From: Hyphomicrobiales bacterium
Lineage (GTDB): Bacteria; Pseudomonadota; Alphaproteobacteria; Rhizobiales; Aestuariivirgaceae
Length of the DNA: 7,110 nt
NCBI GenBank assembly: GCA_026987255.1
Contig: JALSNA010000442.1
Coordinates: forward strand, 1 to 7,110
Reading direction: 5' to 3'
The position numbers were made by a program, and so were the translations under genes. Position 1 is the first letter of the stretch; every line of letters starts with the position of its first letter. Shown here piece after piece: positions 1 through 4,999 of this stretch. The notes under the pieces are model-generated. The model was not told the DNA's origin. It saw only the letters and a list, made by a program, of their open reading frames with translations, and made no database searches.

Positions 1-28
1 GCGAAACGCTCCGCCTGCCAGCCTTGGC

Positions 29-60
29 GCTATATGCCCGCAAGGAACATGGTCTGTCAA
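29..60 (-). promoter_or_regulatory. Sigma-70-like promoter facing left, out of the window
   Basis: On the minus strand a perfect TTGACA (-35, at 55-60) is followed after 18 bp by CATATA (31-36), or after 20 bp by TATAGC (29-34). The 11-base string GCATATAGCGC that forms the -10 region (27-37) also occurs at the candidate trpS promoter (6016-6026), which supports a shared promoter type. Transcription would start near position 20-25 and leave the window. In many bacteria rpmI and rplT follow infC, so a ribosomal protein operon or a tRNA could be the target; this is inference because the gene is not visible. Confidence 0.5.
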
Positions 61-89
61 GCGGGCATCTCCATCAACTGTCTCAAAGA

Positions 90-158
90 CCATCCCCGCC
101 CCCTGCCAACCGCCTGGGTCATGGGACGCTGCGGGCGGTTGGCAGGGGGCGGGGATGG
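90..158. repeat. Perfect 25-bp inverted repeat downstream of infC
   Basis: Arms 90-114 and 134-158 are perfect reverse complements, 25 bp each and very GC-rich (runs of C/G around CCGCCCCC), separated by a 19-base loop. It starts 57 bases past the infC stop codon on the minus strand, so it would form a very stable hairpin at the 3' end of the infC mRNA. No U-tract follows on either strand, so it is not a textbook intrinsic terminator. It could be a U-less terminator, a stabiliser of the mRNA 3' end, or a dispersed palindromic repeat. Confidence 0.85.
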
Positions 159-215
159 GCGCGCAAACGTTTCAGGGCGTCAAGACCCAAGTGTCTGGAG
201 AGGCCGCGCGCCGCC

Positions 216-779
216 TTACTTGGGGGCCAGGATCATGACCATCTGGCGGCCTTCCATCTTGGGCAGCAGCTCGACCTTGACATCCTCGCCGAGCTCTTCG
301 CGCACCCGCTCCATGAGCTCGCGCCCCAGGTTGGTATGGGCCATTTCGCGGCCGCGGAAGCGGATGGTGACCTTGACCTTGTTGCCGCTGTCCAGGAACT
401 TGTGCAGGGCGCGCATCTTCACGCCGTAATCATGCACATCGATGTTGGGGCGCATCTTGATTTCCTTGACCTCGACGGTCTTTTGCTTCTTGCGCGCCTC
501 GGAGGCCCGTTTCTGGGCCTGATACTTGAACTTGCCGTAATCGAGAATCTTGCACACGGGCGGGCGGGCGGTGGGAGAAACCTCGACAAGATCCAGCCCG
601 GCCTCGGCGGCCAGATCCAGGGCCTCCTCGAGAGGCAGGACGCCGCGCTTTTCGCCGTTTTCATCGATGAGGAGAACTTCCGGGGCCGTGATCTTTCCGT
701 TGACTTTCGGTCCGTTGTCGCGGGGTTTGACGGGCCCCCTGTATGGCCTGCGAATGGTCTTGGCTCCTTTTTCCGGCAT
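216..779 (-). CDS. infC: Translation initiation factor IF-3
   Basis: The 187-residue product binds the 30S subunit, blocks premature 50S joining and checks start codon and initiator tRNA selection in the cytoplasm. The N-domain spans about residues 25-85 and carries the family signature region, with [12 protein letters not shown] at 73-84. A Lys/Arg-rich linker follows (about 88-106). The C-domain contains the FRGREMAH stretch (141-148) and ends in the typical LAPK. Length matches the family (E. coli 180). The ATG at 779 is preceded by GAGG about 11 bases upstream, a slightly long spacing. The frame stays open upstream for 37 codons without ATG, GTG or TTG, so a non-canonical start such as the ATC at 842-840 cannot be excluded; rare starts are known for infC. 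rpmI and rplT, the usual next genes, are not within the remaining 215 bases. Identity is certain; only the start is open. Confidence 0.97.
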   Translation of the reverse strand: MPEKGAKTIRRPYRGPVKPRDNGPKVNGKITAPEVLLIDENGEKRGVLPLEEALDLAAEAGLDLVEVSPTARPPVCKILDYGKFKYQAQKRASEARKKQKTVEVKEIKMRPNIDVHDYGVKMRALHKFLDSGNKVKVTIRFRGREMAHTNLGRELMERVREELGEDVKVELLPKMEGRQMVMILAPK

Positions 780-839
780 GCCCGGCGCATCCTCGTGATG
801 CGCAGGCGCGCGCAGTTGCTGTTTTACCTGTTCGGGCCG

Positions 840-874
840 GATGTCCGCCGTGGACGGATTTTCCGGCGGACATC
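840..874. repeat. 11-bp hairpin in the infC leader
   Basis: Arms 840-850 (GATGTCCGCCG) and 864-874 are perfect reverse complements with a 13-base loop. If infC is transcribed from the site proposed at 888-919, this stem-loop lies within the first bases of its mRNA, about 60 bases ahead of the ATG. Its distal arm ends exactly at the in-frame ATC that could serve as an alternative infC start. It could be a regulatory leader structure or simply a stabiliser. Confidence 0.6.
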
Positions 875-887
875 ACCCGGCAGATGC

Positions 888-919
888 AATATACATCTTG
901 AATGCGCTCTGCAAGTCAA
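888..919 (-). promoter_or_regulatory. Candidate infC promoter
   Basis: On the minus strand TTGACT (914-919) precedes an A/T-rich -10 region. TGTATA lies at 18-bp spacing (890-895) and TATATT at 20 bp (888-893). The -35 is 5/6 to consensus; the -10 is imperfect at normal spacing. Position is sensible: it gives an infC leader of about 100 nt. No equally good plus-strand promoter for the hydrolase was seen in this spacer. A small palindrome, GCCAC-TT-GTGGC (920-931), abuts the -35 and might be an operator. Confidence 0.4.
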
Positions 920-963
920 GCCACTTGTGGCAGGAAAATCCCAATAAACCGTCAAGGATTGCG

Positions 964-1767
964 ATGAAAGACTTTTCCATACTCAAAAGCCCCGCCGGCG
1001 AGGACATTGCCTGGATCAGCGATGGCGCGCGGGCGCAGGACGATGGCCCGTGCGGCTTTTTCTGGCTGGGCGGCTTCATGTCGGACATGGCCGGATCCAA
1101 GGCCTCCATGCTGGGCGAGCTGGCGCGGCTGACCAACCGCCCGGCGGTGCGCTTCGACTATTCCGGACATGGCAAATCGGGTGGCGTGTTCACGGAAGGC
1201 ACCATCGGCAAGTGGCTGGGCGAGGCCGAGGCCATGTTCCGCCAGGTGGCCAGCGGGCCGCGCATTCTCATCGGCTCCTCCATGGGCGGCTGGCTGGCCA
1301 TGCTGCTGGCGCGGCGGCTGCTGCGCCAGGATGCCCAGGAGGCGGAGCGCATCAGGGGCATGATCCTCCTGGCCCCGGCGGCGGACATGACGGAGGATCT
1401 CATGTGGGCGCAGTTCCCTGACGAGGCGCGCGGCAAAATCCGCCAGGAGGGCGTGCTGCATGTGCCCAGCGACTATGGCGATACCCCCTATCCCATCACG
1501 CTCGATCTGATCGAGGAAGGGCGCAACCACCTGATCCTCGAAGAGGGGCTGGATGTGCCCTTTCCGGTGCGCATCCTGCAAGGCGAGGAAGACCGCGACG
1601 TGCCCTGGGAGCATGGGTTGAAGACCTATCGGGCCATTTCGGGAGATGATGTCACCTTCACCCTGATCAAGGGGGCCGATCACCGCCTGTCGGGGCCGGG
1701 CGAGCTCAGGCTGCTGCAAGAGGTCCTGCTGGCGCTGTGCGCGCGGGCCGATGCGCCCACGGCGTAA
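964..1767 (+). CDS. Alpha/beta hydrolase, ABHD10-like serine esterase
   Basis: The 267-residue protein has the alpha/beta-hydrolase catalytic triad in the expected order. The nucleophile elbow is G-S-S106-M-G followed by GW. The acid Asp210 lies in GEEDRDVPW, and His240 lies in GADHR. The RFDYSGHGKS stretch (63-72) is the usual loop before the nucleophile. The G-S-S-M-G-G-W elbow, the D-x-x-VPW acid loop and the DHR histidine resemble human mitochondrial ABHD10, an acyl-glucuronide esterase and depalmitoylase. The natural bacterial substrate is unknown. There is no signal peptide or membrane segment, so it is probably cytoplasmic. I chose the ATG at 964 over the open frame starting at 841: AAGGA (954-958) sits 5 bases before it, and the 41 upstream residues do not resemble the family. 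It is divergent from infC and followed 12 bases after its stop by a long hairpin. Confidence 0.9.
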   Translation: MKDFSILKSPAGEDIAWISDGARAQDDGPCGFFWLGGFMSDMAGSKASMLGELARLTNRPAVRFDYSGHGKSGGVFTEGTIGKWLGEAEAMFRQVASGPRILIGSSMGGWLAMLLARRLLRQDAQEAERIRGMILLAPAADMTEDLMWAQFPDEARGKIRQEGVLHVPSDYGDTPYPITLDLIEEGRNHLILEEGLDVPFPVRILQGEEDRDVPWEHGLKTYRAISGDDVTFTLIKGADHRLSGPGELRLLQEVLLALCARADAPTA

Positions 1768-1778
1768 AGAGTCGGACG

Positions 1779-1828
1779 TGAAGAAAAGTTTTCCAGCCTG
1801 CCTGGCAGGCTGGAAATACTTTTCTTCA
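1779..1828 (+). terminator. Long hairpin, likely terminator of the hydrolase gene
   Basis: Arms 1779-1802 and 1804-1828 form 24 base pairs with a single bulged T (1817) and a one-base centre (1803). The core CCAGCCTGCC/GGCAGGCTGG (1793-1802/1804-1813) is flanked by an A-rich left side and a T-rich right side ending ACTTTTCTTC. The layout (GC core, then T-rich DNA, 12 bases after the stop) suits an intrinsic terminator. The T-tract is displaced about six bases and base-pairs with the left arm, so it would also partly work in the opposite direction. Confidence 0.7.
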
Positions 1829-1841
1829 GGAAAAACAAGGC

Positions 1842-1897
1842 GTCCTGCTGACTTGGGGCGGCCCGGCGTCAGCAGGACATCATTTTTGGCCCCAAGT
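1842..1897. terminator. Bidirectional terminator-like stem with an interleaved second repeat
   Basis: GTCCTGCTGAC (1842-1852) and its perfect reverse complement (1868-1878) form an 11-bp stem with a 15-base loop. On the plus strand it is followed by ATCA and five T (1883-1887); on the minus strand by GCCTTG and five T (1835-1831). Both are plausible though imperfect intrinsic terminators. The loop carries TTGGGGC (1853-1859), which is complementary to GCCCCAA (1889-1895) beyond the stem. Including two bases shared with the first stem, this is ACTTGGGGC/GCCCCAAGT. Stems 1 and 2 are therefore interleaved in H-type pseudoknot order. Confidence 0.6.
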
Positions 1898-1898
1898 A

Positions 1899-1941
1899 AA
1901 TTGCAAGGTTCTGACAGAAAATCTGTCAGAACCTTGCAATT
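1899..1941. repeat. Perfect 20-bp inverted repeat, 3-base loop
   Basis: Arms 1899-1918 and 1922-1941 are perfect reverse complements (AATTGCAAGGTTCTGACAGA on the left) separated by AAA. No T-tract follows on either strand, so it does not look like an intrinsic terminator. A third partial copy of the inner motif, TTGTCAGAA, lies just outside at 1948-1956. It could be a cruciform-forming site, a remnant of a small palindromic element, or a transcript-end structure. Confidence 0.85.
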
Positions 1942-1972
1942 CACGGATTGTCAGAATGCCAGAAAATGCTGT

Positions 1973-2000
1973 GTATTCAATCTGTTGTGAATACTTCACA
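1973..2000. repeat. Two overlapping small palindromes
   Basis: GTATTCA (1973-1979) pairs with TGAATAC (1988-1994). The second arm is shared with TGTGAA-TAC-TTCACA (1986-2000), so only one of the two hairpins can form at a time. The second looks like a dyad operator. Function unknown. Confidence 0.45.
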
Positions 2001-2027
2001 TGCGACTAAAGACGGGCGCGGACATGC

Positions 2028-2062
2028 AAAAAGGCCGCCTCCTTGCCGGGGCGGCCCTTTTT
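2028..2062. terminator. Bidirectional intrinsic terminator after rpsT
   Basis: The stem GGCCGCC (2033-2039)/GGCGGCC (2050-2056) is flanked by AAAAA (2028-2032) and TTTTT (2058-2062). It therefore gives a GC stem followed by a U-tract in both directions. It lies 37 bases past the rpsT stop on the minus strand and also blocks read-through from the hydrolase side. Confidence 0.88.
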
Positions 2063-2099
2063 CCTGCCCTTGCGGGGCGATCCCTAACCTTGGCAAAAT

Positions 2100-2366
2100 T
2101 CAGGCGCTGAGCGCCTTGATGCGCTTGCTGAGGCGCGAAATCTTGCGCGCGGCGGTGTTCTTGTGAAGGATATTGCGGCGCGCGCCACGCATGATCTCCG
2201 GCTGGGCGGCGCGCAGGGCCTGGCTGGCGGCCTCGGCATCGCCGCTGGCAATGGCCTTCTCCACCTTGCGGATGAAGGTGCGGATACGCGACTTGCGGGC
2301 CTTGTTGATTTCGGTGCGGCGCGCGCTCTGGCGCATGGCTTTCTTGGCGGTCTTGGTATTGGGCAT
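2100..2366 (-). CDS. rpsT: 30S ribosomal protein S20
   Basis: This 88-residue, strongly basic, all-helical protein is a primary binder of 16S rRNA in the 30S subunit. The start [13 protein letters not shown] and the helix region [18 protein letters not shown] (17-34) are typical of S20. So is the C-terminal stretch [16 protein letters not shown] (68-83). Full length for the family. The ATG is preceded by CAGGT about 7 bases upstream, a modest ribosome binding site. It has its own near-consensus promoter (2474-2502), a leader of about 100 nt and a strong bidirectional terminator downstream. No terminator is visible between the hydratase gene and rpsT, so some read-through is likely. In Caulobacter and relatives the hydratase-rpsT pair is followed by dnaA; here dnaA is absent and a hairpin-rich spacer follows. 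Confidence 0.97.
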   Translation of the reverse strand: MPNTKTAKKAMRQSARRTEINKARKSRIRTFIRKVEKAIASGDAEAASQALRAAQPEIMRGARRNILHKNTAARKISRLSKRIKALSA

Positions 2367-2407
2367 CGTGGTACCTGTTGCTGTTCTTTCTGCCGCGGCG
2401 GGAGACT

Positions 2408-2458
2408 GGCGCGCCCGCCTGCAAACAATAAAACGGGCTCAACGCCAAAAGGCGCGCC
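2408..2458 (-). repeat. Paired GGCGCGCC motifs in the rpsT leader
   Basis: The self-complementary octamer GGCGCGCC occurs at 2408-2415 and 2451-2458, inside the predicted rpsT leader. The two copies can pair to form an 8-bp GC stem around a 35-base, more A/T-rich loop, and end about 40 bases before the start codon. S20 of E. coli represses its own translation, so a leader structure is a plausible control element, but its shape here is only inferred. Confidence 0.45.
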
Positions 2459-2473
2459 CTTGTCCGTGCCGGG

Positions 2474-2502
2474 CTTATACCGGCATGAGCGCAGCGCGTC
2501 AA
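2474..2502 (-). promoter_or_regulatory. rpsT promoter, near-consensus sigma-70 type
   Basis: On the minus strand TTGACG (2497-2502) and TATAAG (2474-2479) are separated by exactly 17 bp; each hexamer matches consensus at 5 of 6 positions. The start site would fall near 2467, giving a leader of about 100 nt before the rpsT ATG. This is the best promoter in the window and fits a highly expressed ribosomal protein gene. Confidence 0.8.
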
Positions 2503-2564
2503 CATGCATGTGGCGGCCGCAGGCGGCTGCACGGGGCTTTTTCGCGCCGGCAATGACCACAGGA

Positions 2565-3338
2565 TCACCCGCCGGTGAACCGCGGCTTGCGCTTTTGCAC
2601 AAAGGCGGCCATGCCCTCCTTCTGATCGGCGGTGGCGAAGAGGGCATAGAACATGCGCCGCTCGAACCGCAGGCCCTCCTGCAACGGAACCTCGAAGGCC
2701 CTGTTGACGGCCTCCCTGGCGGCCAGCACGGCGGCGCGGCCATGGCCCGCGATCATGCGCGCTGCGCTCATGGCCTCGTCCATGAGGGATTCATCGGGCA
2801 CAACGCGCGCCACCAGGCCTGATGCCAGGGCCTCGGCGGCGTCCATCATGCGGCCGGTGAGGATGAGGTCCATGGCCCTGGCCTTGCCCACCGCGCGGGT
2901 CAGGCGCTGGGTGCCGCCGGCGCCGGGGATGATGCCCAGCCTGATCTCCGGCTGGCCGAACCTGGCGCTTTCGGAGGCGATGATGAAGTCGCACATCATG
3001 GCCACCTCGCAGCCGCCGCCGAGACAATAGCCGGAGACGGCGGCGATGAGCGGCTTGCGGGTGCGGGCAATGGCGTCCCACCGGGAGAGGAAATCCTCCA
3101 GCCAGGTCTGCGGCCATGTCCTGTCCTTCATCTCGGCGATGTCGGCCCCGGCGGCGAAGGCCTTGCGCGAGCCGGTCAGAACGATGCAGCCGATGGCCGC
3201 GTCGGCCTCGAAGGCCTCGAGGGCCCCGGTCAGCTGCGCGATGAGGCGCGCATTGAGGGCATTGAGGGCATCTGGCCGGTTGAGGCGGATGACGCCCACC
3301 GGGCCATCGGTTTCGGTCACTATGCAATCATGGGCCAT
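2565..3338 (-). CDS. Enoyl-CoA hydratase, short-chain (crotonase family)
   Basis: The 257-residue enzyme adds water across the double bond of 2-trans-enoyl-CoA in beta-oxidation. It has all crotonase landmarks. The AAGADI oxyanion-hole loop is at 62-67 (Ala65). The GYCLGGGCEVAM segment (103-114) has oxyanion Gly108 and catalytic Glu111. FGQPE (127-131) carries the second catalytic Glu131, followed by GIIPGAGGTQRLTRAVGK. These match mammalian mitochondrial ECHS1 (Glu144/Glu164 in rat) almost residue for residue, and the C-terminal EGMAAFVQKRKP is also shared, so a true hydratase is likelier than a divergent crotonase. The ATG at 3338 has AAGGAA (3345-3350) six bases upstream. It lies upstream of rpsT on the same strand and is divergent from the antiporter. 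The name echA or fadB could be used, but I cannot choose. Confidence 0.93.
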   Translation of the reverse strand: MAHDCIVTETDGPVGVIRLNRPDALNALNARLIAQLTGALEAFEADAAIGCIVLTGSRKAFAAGADIAEMKDRTWPQTWLEDFLSRWDAIARTRKPLIAAVSGYCLGGGCEVAMMCDFIIASESARFGQPEIRLGIIPGAGGTQRLTRAVGKARAMDLILTGRMMDAAEALASGLVARVVPDESLMDEAMSAARMIAGHGRAAVLAAREAVNRAFEVPLQEGLRFERRMFYALFATADQKEGMAAFVQKRKPRFTGG

Positions 3339-3379
3339 GTGCGGTTCCTTGCACGAAATGGACGATCCATCGGCATCTT

Positions 3380-3393
3380 GCGCAATTTTGCGC
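3380..3393. promoter_or_regulatory. Palindrome in the hydratase/antiporter divergent spacer
   Basis: GCGCAA-TT-TTGCGC is a dyad with 6-bp arms in the 123-bp spacer between the divergent hydratase and antiporter genes. It is flanked by CTTGC at 3378 and GCAAG at about 3398. Its position suits an operator for a dimeric regulator acting on one or both genes. No clear sigma-70 promoter was found in this spacer on either strand, so the link to transcription is only positional. Confidence 0.35.
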
Positions 3394-3461
3394 CGCTGGC
3401 AAGTCCGCGGGAGGGCACAAGGGACTGGTCAAGGCCTCCTTATGTGATTATGGGATAAGCC

Positions 3462-4832
3462 ATGACCTTTCTCGAGATATCCGCCCTGCTGATCACCCTG
3501 TCGGCGGCCTTCGGGTTCATCAATTTCGTCTACCTGAAGCTGCCGCACACCATCGGGCTGGTGATCATGGCGCTGATGGCCTCCGGCGTCATGGTGCTGG
3601 CCGATATCCTGTGGCCGTCCCTGGGCATCGCCGCCACCATGGGCAATGCGCTGCGCAAGGTGGATTTCGCCAATACGCTGATGAACGGCATGCTGGCCTT
3701 CCTGCTCTTTGCCGGGGCGGTGCATGTGAACTTCACCGAGCTGGCGGAGCGCAAATGGGCCATCGGCCTGATGGCGACGCTGGGGGTTCTGGTCTCCACC
3801 TTCATCACCGGCGCGGGCATCTATTATTTCGGCCAGTGGTTCTGCCCGCGCATGCCCTTCGTCTGGGCCCTGGTCTTCGGGGCGCTGATCTCGCCCACCG
3901 ATCCGGTGGCGGTGCTGGGGCTGATCAAGACCATCCGCATTCCGCGCCTGCTGCGCGCCAAGATCGCCGGGGAATCGCTGTTCAACGACGGGGTGGGCGT
4001 GGTGGTCTTCACCGTCATGCTGACCATCGCCATGTCCGCCGATCCCGGCTGGATGGACGGCGCGGCCCATGGCGCGGCGGCGGGTCATGGCGCGGGCGGG
4101 GTGGGCATCGGCACCATCGTGAAGCTCTTTGCCGGGGAGGCCATCGGCGGGGCCATCCTGGGGCTGGTCATGGGCTTTGCCGCCTATGCGGCCATGAAGC
4201 GCATCGACGAGCACAATATCGAAATCCTGATCACCCTGGCGCTGGTGCTCTCGGCCTATGCCATCGCCCTGCGCATCCATGTCTCGGGGCCCATCGCCAT
4301 GGTGGTGGCCGGGCTGCTCATCGGCAACCACGGGGCGCGTTTTGCCATGAGCCGCAACACGCGCAAGCATGTCTTCGAGTTCTGGACGCTGCTCGACGAG
4401 ATCCTCAATTCGGTGCTCTTCCTGCTCATCGGGCTGGAGGTGCTGGTCATCACCTGGAACCGGGTGAACCTGCCGATAGCCGTCTATGCCATTCCGCTGG
4501 TGCTTTTCGCGCGGCTGGTCTCGGTGGCCATTCCCATCAACCTGCTGAAGGTGCGCGACAAGTTCGAGGAGGGCACCATCGCCGTGCTCACCTGGGGCGG
4601 GCTGCGCGGCGGCATTTCCGTCGCCCTGGCGCTGGCCCTGCCGGAGAACGTCTACAAGCCGGCCATTCTCATGGCCACTTACGCGGTGGTGGTCTTTTCC
4701 ATCATCGTCCAGGGCCTGACCATGAAGCGGCTGGTGCTGCGCTACAGCTTCCACGGCGCGGGCCAGGAGCCGAAGGACGACGAAGAAGAGCGGGACAAGA
4801 CGAAGAAAAAGAAGGCCGGGAAAAAATCCTGA
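3462..4832 (+). CDS. Na+/H+ antiporter, CPA1 (NhaP/NHE) family
   Basis: This 456-residue polytopic inner-membrane protein is expected to exchange cytoplasmic Na+ (or K+/Li+) for protons in pH and salt homeostasis. Hydrophobic segments recur from residue 5 to about 420, consistent with 12 or 13 helices. CPA1 hallmarks are present. SPTDPVAVL (144-152) is the unwound-helix motif. ESLFNDGVGVV (171-181) carries the ion-binding Asn175-Asp176 pair, and WGGLRGGISVALAL (378-391) carries the conserved Arg382. A Gly/Ala/His-rich loop (about 197-214, three His) and a charged Lys/Glu/Asp tail (436-456) are specific embellishments. The start is firm: an in-frame TAA lies two codons upstream of the ATG. The ribosome binding site (GGGATAA) is weak. 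Ion specificity cannot be read from sequence. Confidence 0.93.
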   Translation: MTFLEISALLITLSAAFGFINFVYLKLPHTIGLVIMALMASGVMVLADILWPSLGIAATMGNALRKVDFANTLMNGMLAFLLFAGAVHVNFTELAERKWAIGLMATLGVLVSTFITGAGIYYFGQWFCPRMPFVWALVFGALISPTDPVAVLGLIKTIRIPRLLRAKIAGESLFNDGVGVVVFTVMLTIAMSADPGWMDGAAHGAAAGHGAGGVGIGTIVKLFAGEAIGGAILGLVMGFAAYAAMKRIDEHNIEILITLALVLSAYAIALRIHVSGPIAMVVAGLLIGNHGARFAMSRNTRKHVFEFWTLLDEILNSVLFLLIGLEVLVITWNRVNLPIAVYAIPLVLFARLVSVAIPINLLKVRDKFEEGTIAVLTWGGLRGGISVALALALPENVYKPAILMATYAVVVFSIIVQGLTMKRLVLRYSFHGAGQEPKDDEEERDKTKKKKAGKKS

Positions 4833-4840
4833 AGGAAAAA

Positions 4841-4901
4841 GGTTGCCAACCCTTGATTGTCAAGGAAGCGCCGCTGGCAAAAAAATCGCCATTGGCGCTT
4901 C
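4841..4901. terminator. Cluster of three stem-loops between convergent genes
   Basis: Three inverted repeats lie back to back. The first is GGTTG-C-CAACC (4841-4851). The second is CCTTGA-TTG-TCAAGG (4851-4865). The third is a compound stem, GAAGCGCC (4865-4872)/GGCGCTTC (4894-4901) with an inner TGGC/GCCA pair (4875-4878/4888-4891). On the minus strand an alternative short stem, CGCC-AAT-GGCG (4887-4897), is followed directly by A and seven T (4885-4879), which is a plausible intrinsic terminator for tesB. On the plus strand no U-tract follows, so antiporter termination here is less certain. A weak A/T-rich dyad lies at 4923-4942. Confidence 0.55.
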
Positions 4902-4999
4902 TCATCAGGGCGTAGACCCATAAAAAATATCTGCGGATTTTTCGGGGACTGCCCATTTCCCTGCGTGCCGGAAAAGGCGGGGGTCAAGGATGAGCCCGC

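Larger units (their letters stand above)
1768..2099. other. Non-coding convergent spacer packed with inverted repeats
   Basis: These 332 bases lie between the 3' ends of the convergent hydrolase and rpsT genes. They are clearly richer in A/T than the genes. I find no credible coding frame: the short open frames run straight through palindromes and have no ribosome binding site. The stretch holds five inverted repeats, at 1779-1828, 1842-1878, 1899-1941, 1973-2000 (two overlapping) and 2028-2062, listed separately. Acting as barriers between opposing transcripts is the simplest explanation; a small RNA is possible but no good internal promoter was seen. Confidence 0.75.

Noticed and set aside
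841..963. Longer N-terminus for the hydrolase
   Set aside because: No ribosome binding site precedes 841, the extension does not resemble the family, and 964 has a well-placed AAGGA.
1888..1900. Repeat of the infC 3' end (GGCCCC-AAGTAA) in the spacer
   Set aside because: The match is only about a dozen bases with a one-base length difference, and the spacer copy is explained by its pairing with 1851-1859.
952..1944. Open frame of 330 codons on the minus strand across the hydrolase gene
   Set aside because: It is antisense to a gene with a clear catalytic triad. Its product is an arginine/glutamine/alanine-rich shadow with no recognisable domain, and it runs through the hairpins at 1779-1941.
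1986..2000. CRP-type site (TGTGA...TCACA)
   Set aside because: The half-sites are separated by 5 bases rather than the required 6, and it lies between two converging 3' ends, not at a promoter.
1968..2000. DnaA boxes or a chromosomal origin next to rpsT
   Set aside because: The best match, TGTGAATAC, differs at two positions from TGTGGATAA. There is no cluster of boxes, and dnaA is absent.
1751..2166. Short open frames in the convergent spacer
   Set aside because: They cross perfect palindromes, lack ribosome binding sites and show no protein-like composition.
2521..2545. Plus-strand terminator-like GGGGCTTTTT
   Set aside because: No plus-strand gene precedes it and the stem is poor; on the minus strand it has no U-tract.
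3429..4754. Open frame of 441 codons antisense to the antiporter
   Set aside because: The product is His/Gln/Asp/Gly-rich low complexity, typical of the reverse frame of a hydrophobic membrane protein gene in GC-rich DNA.
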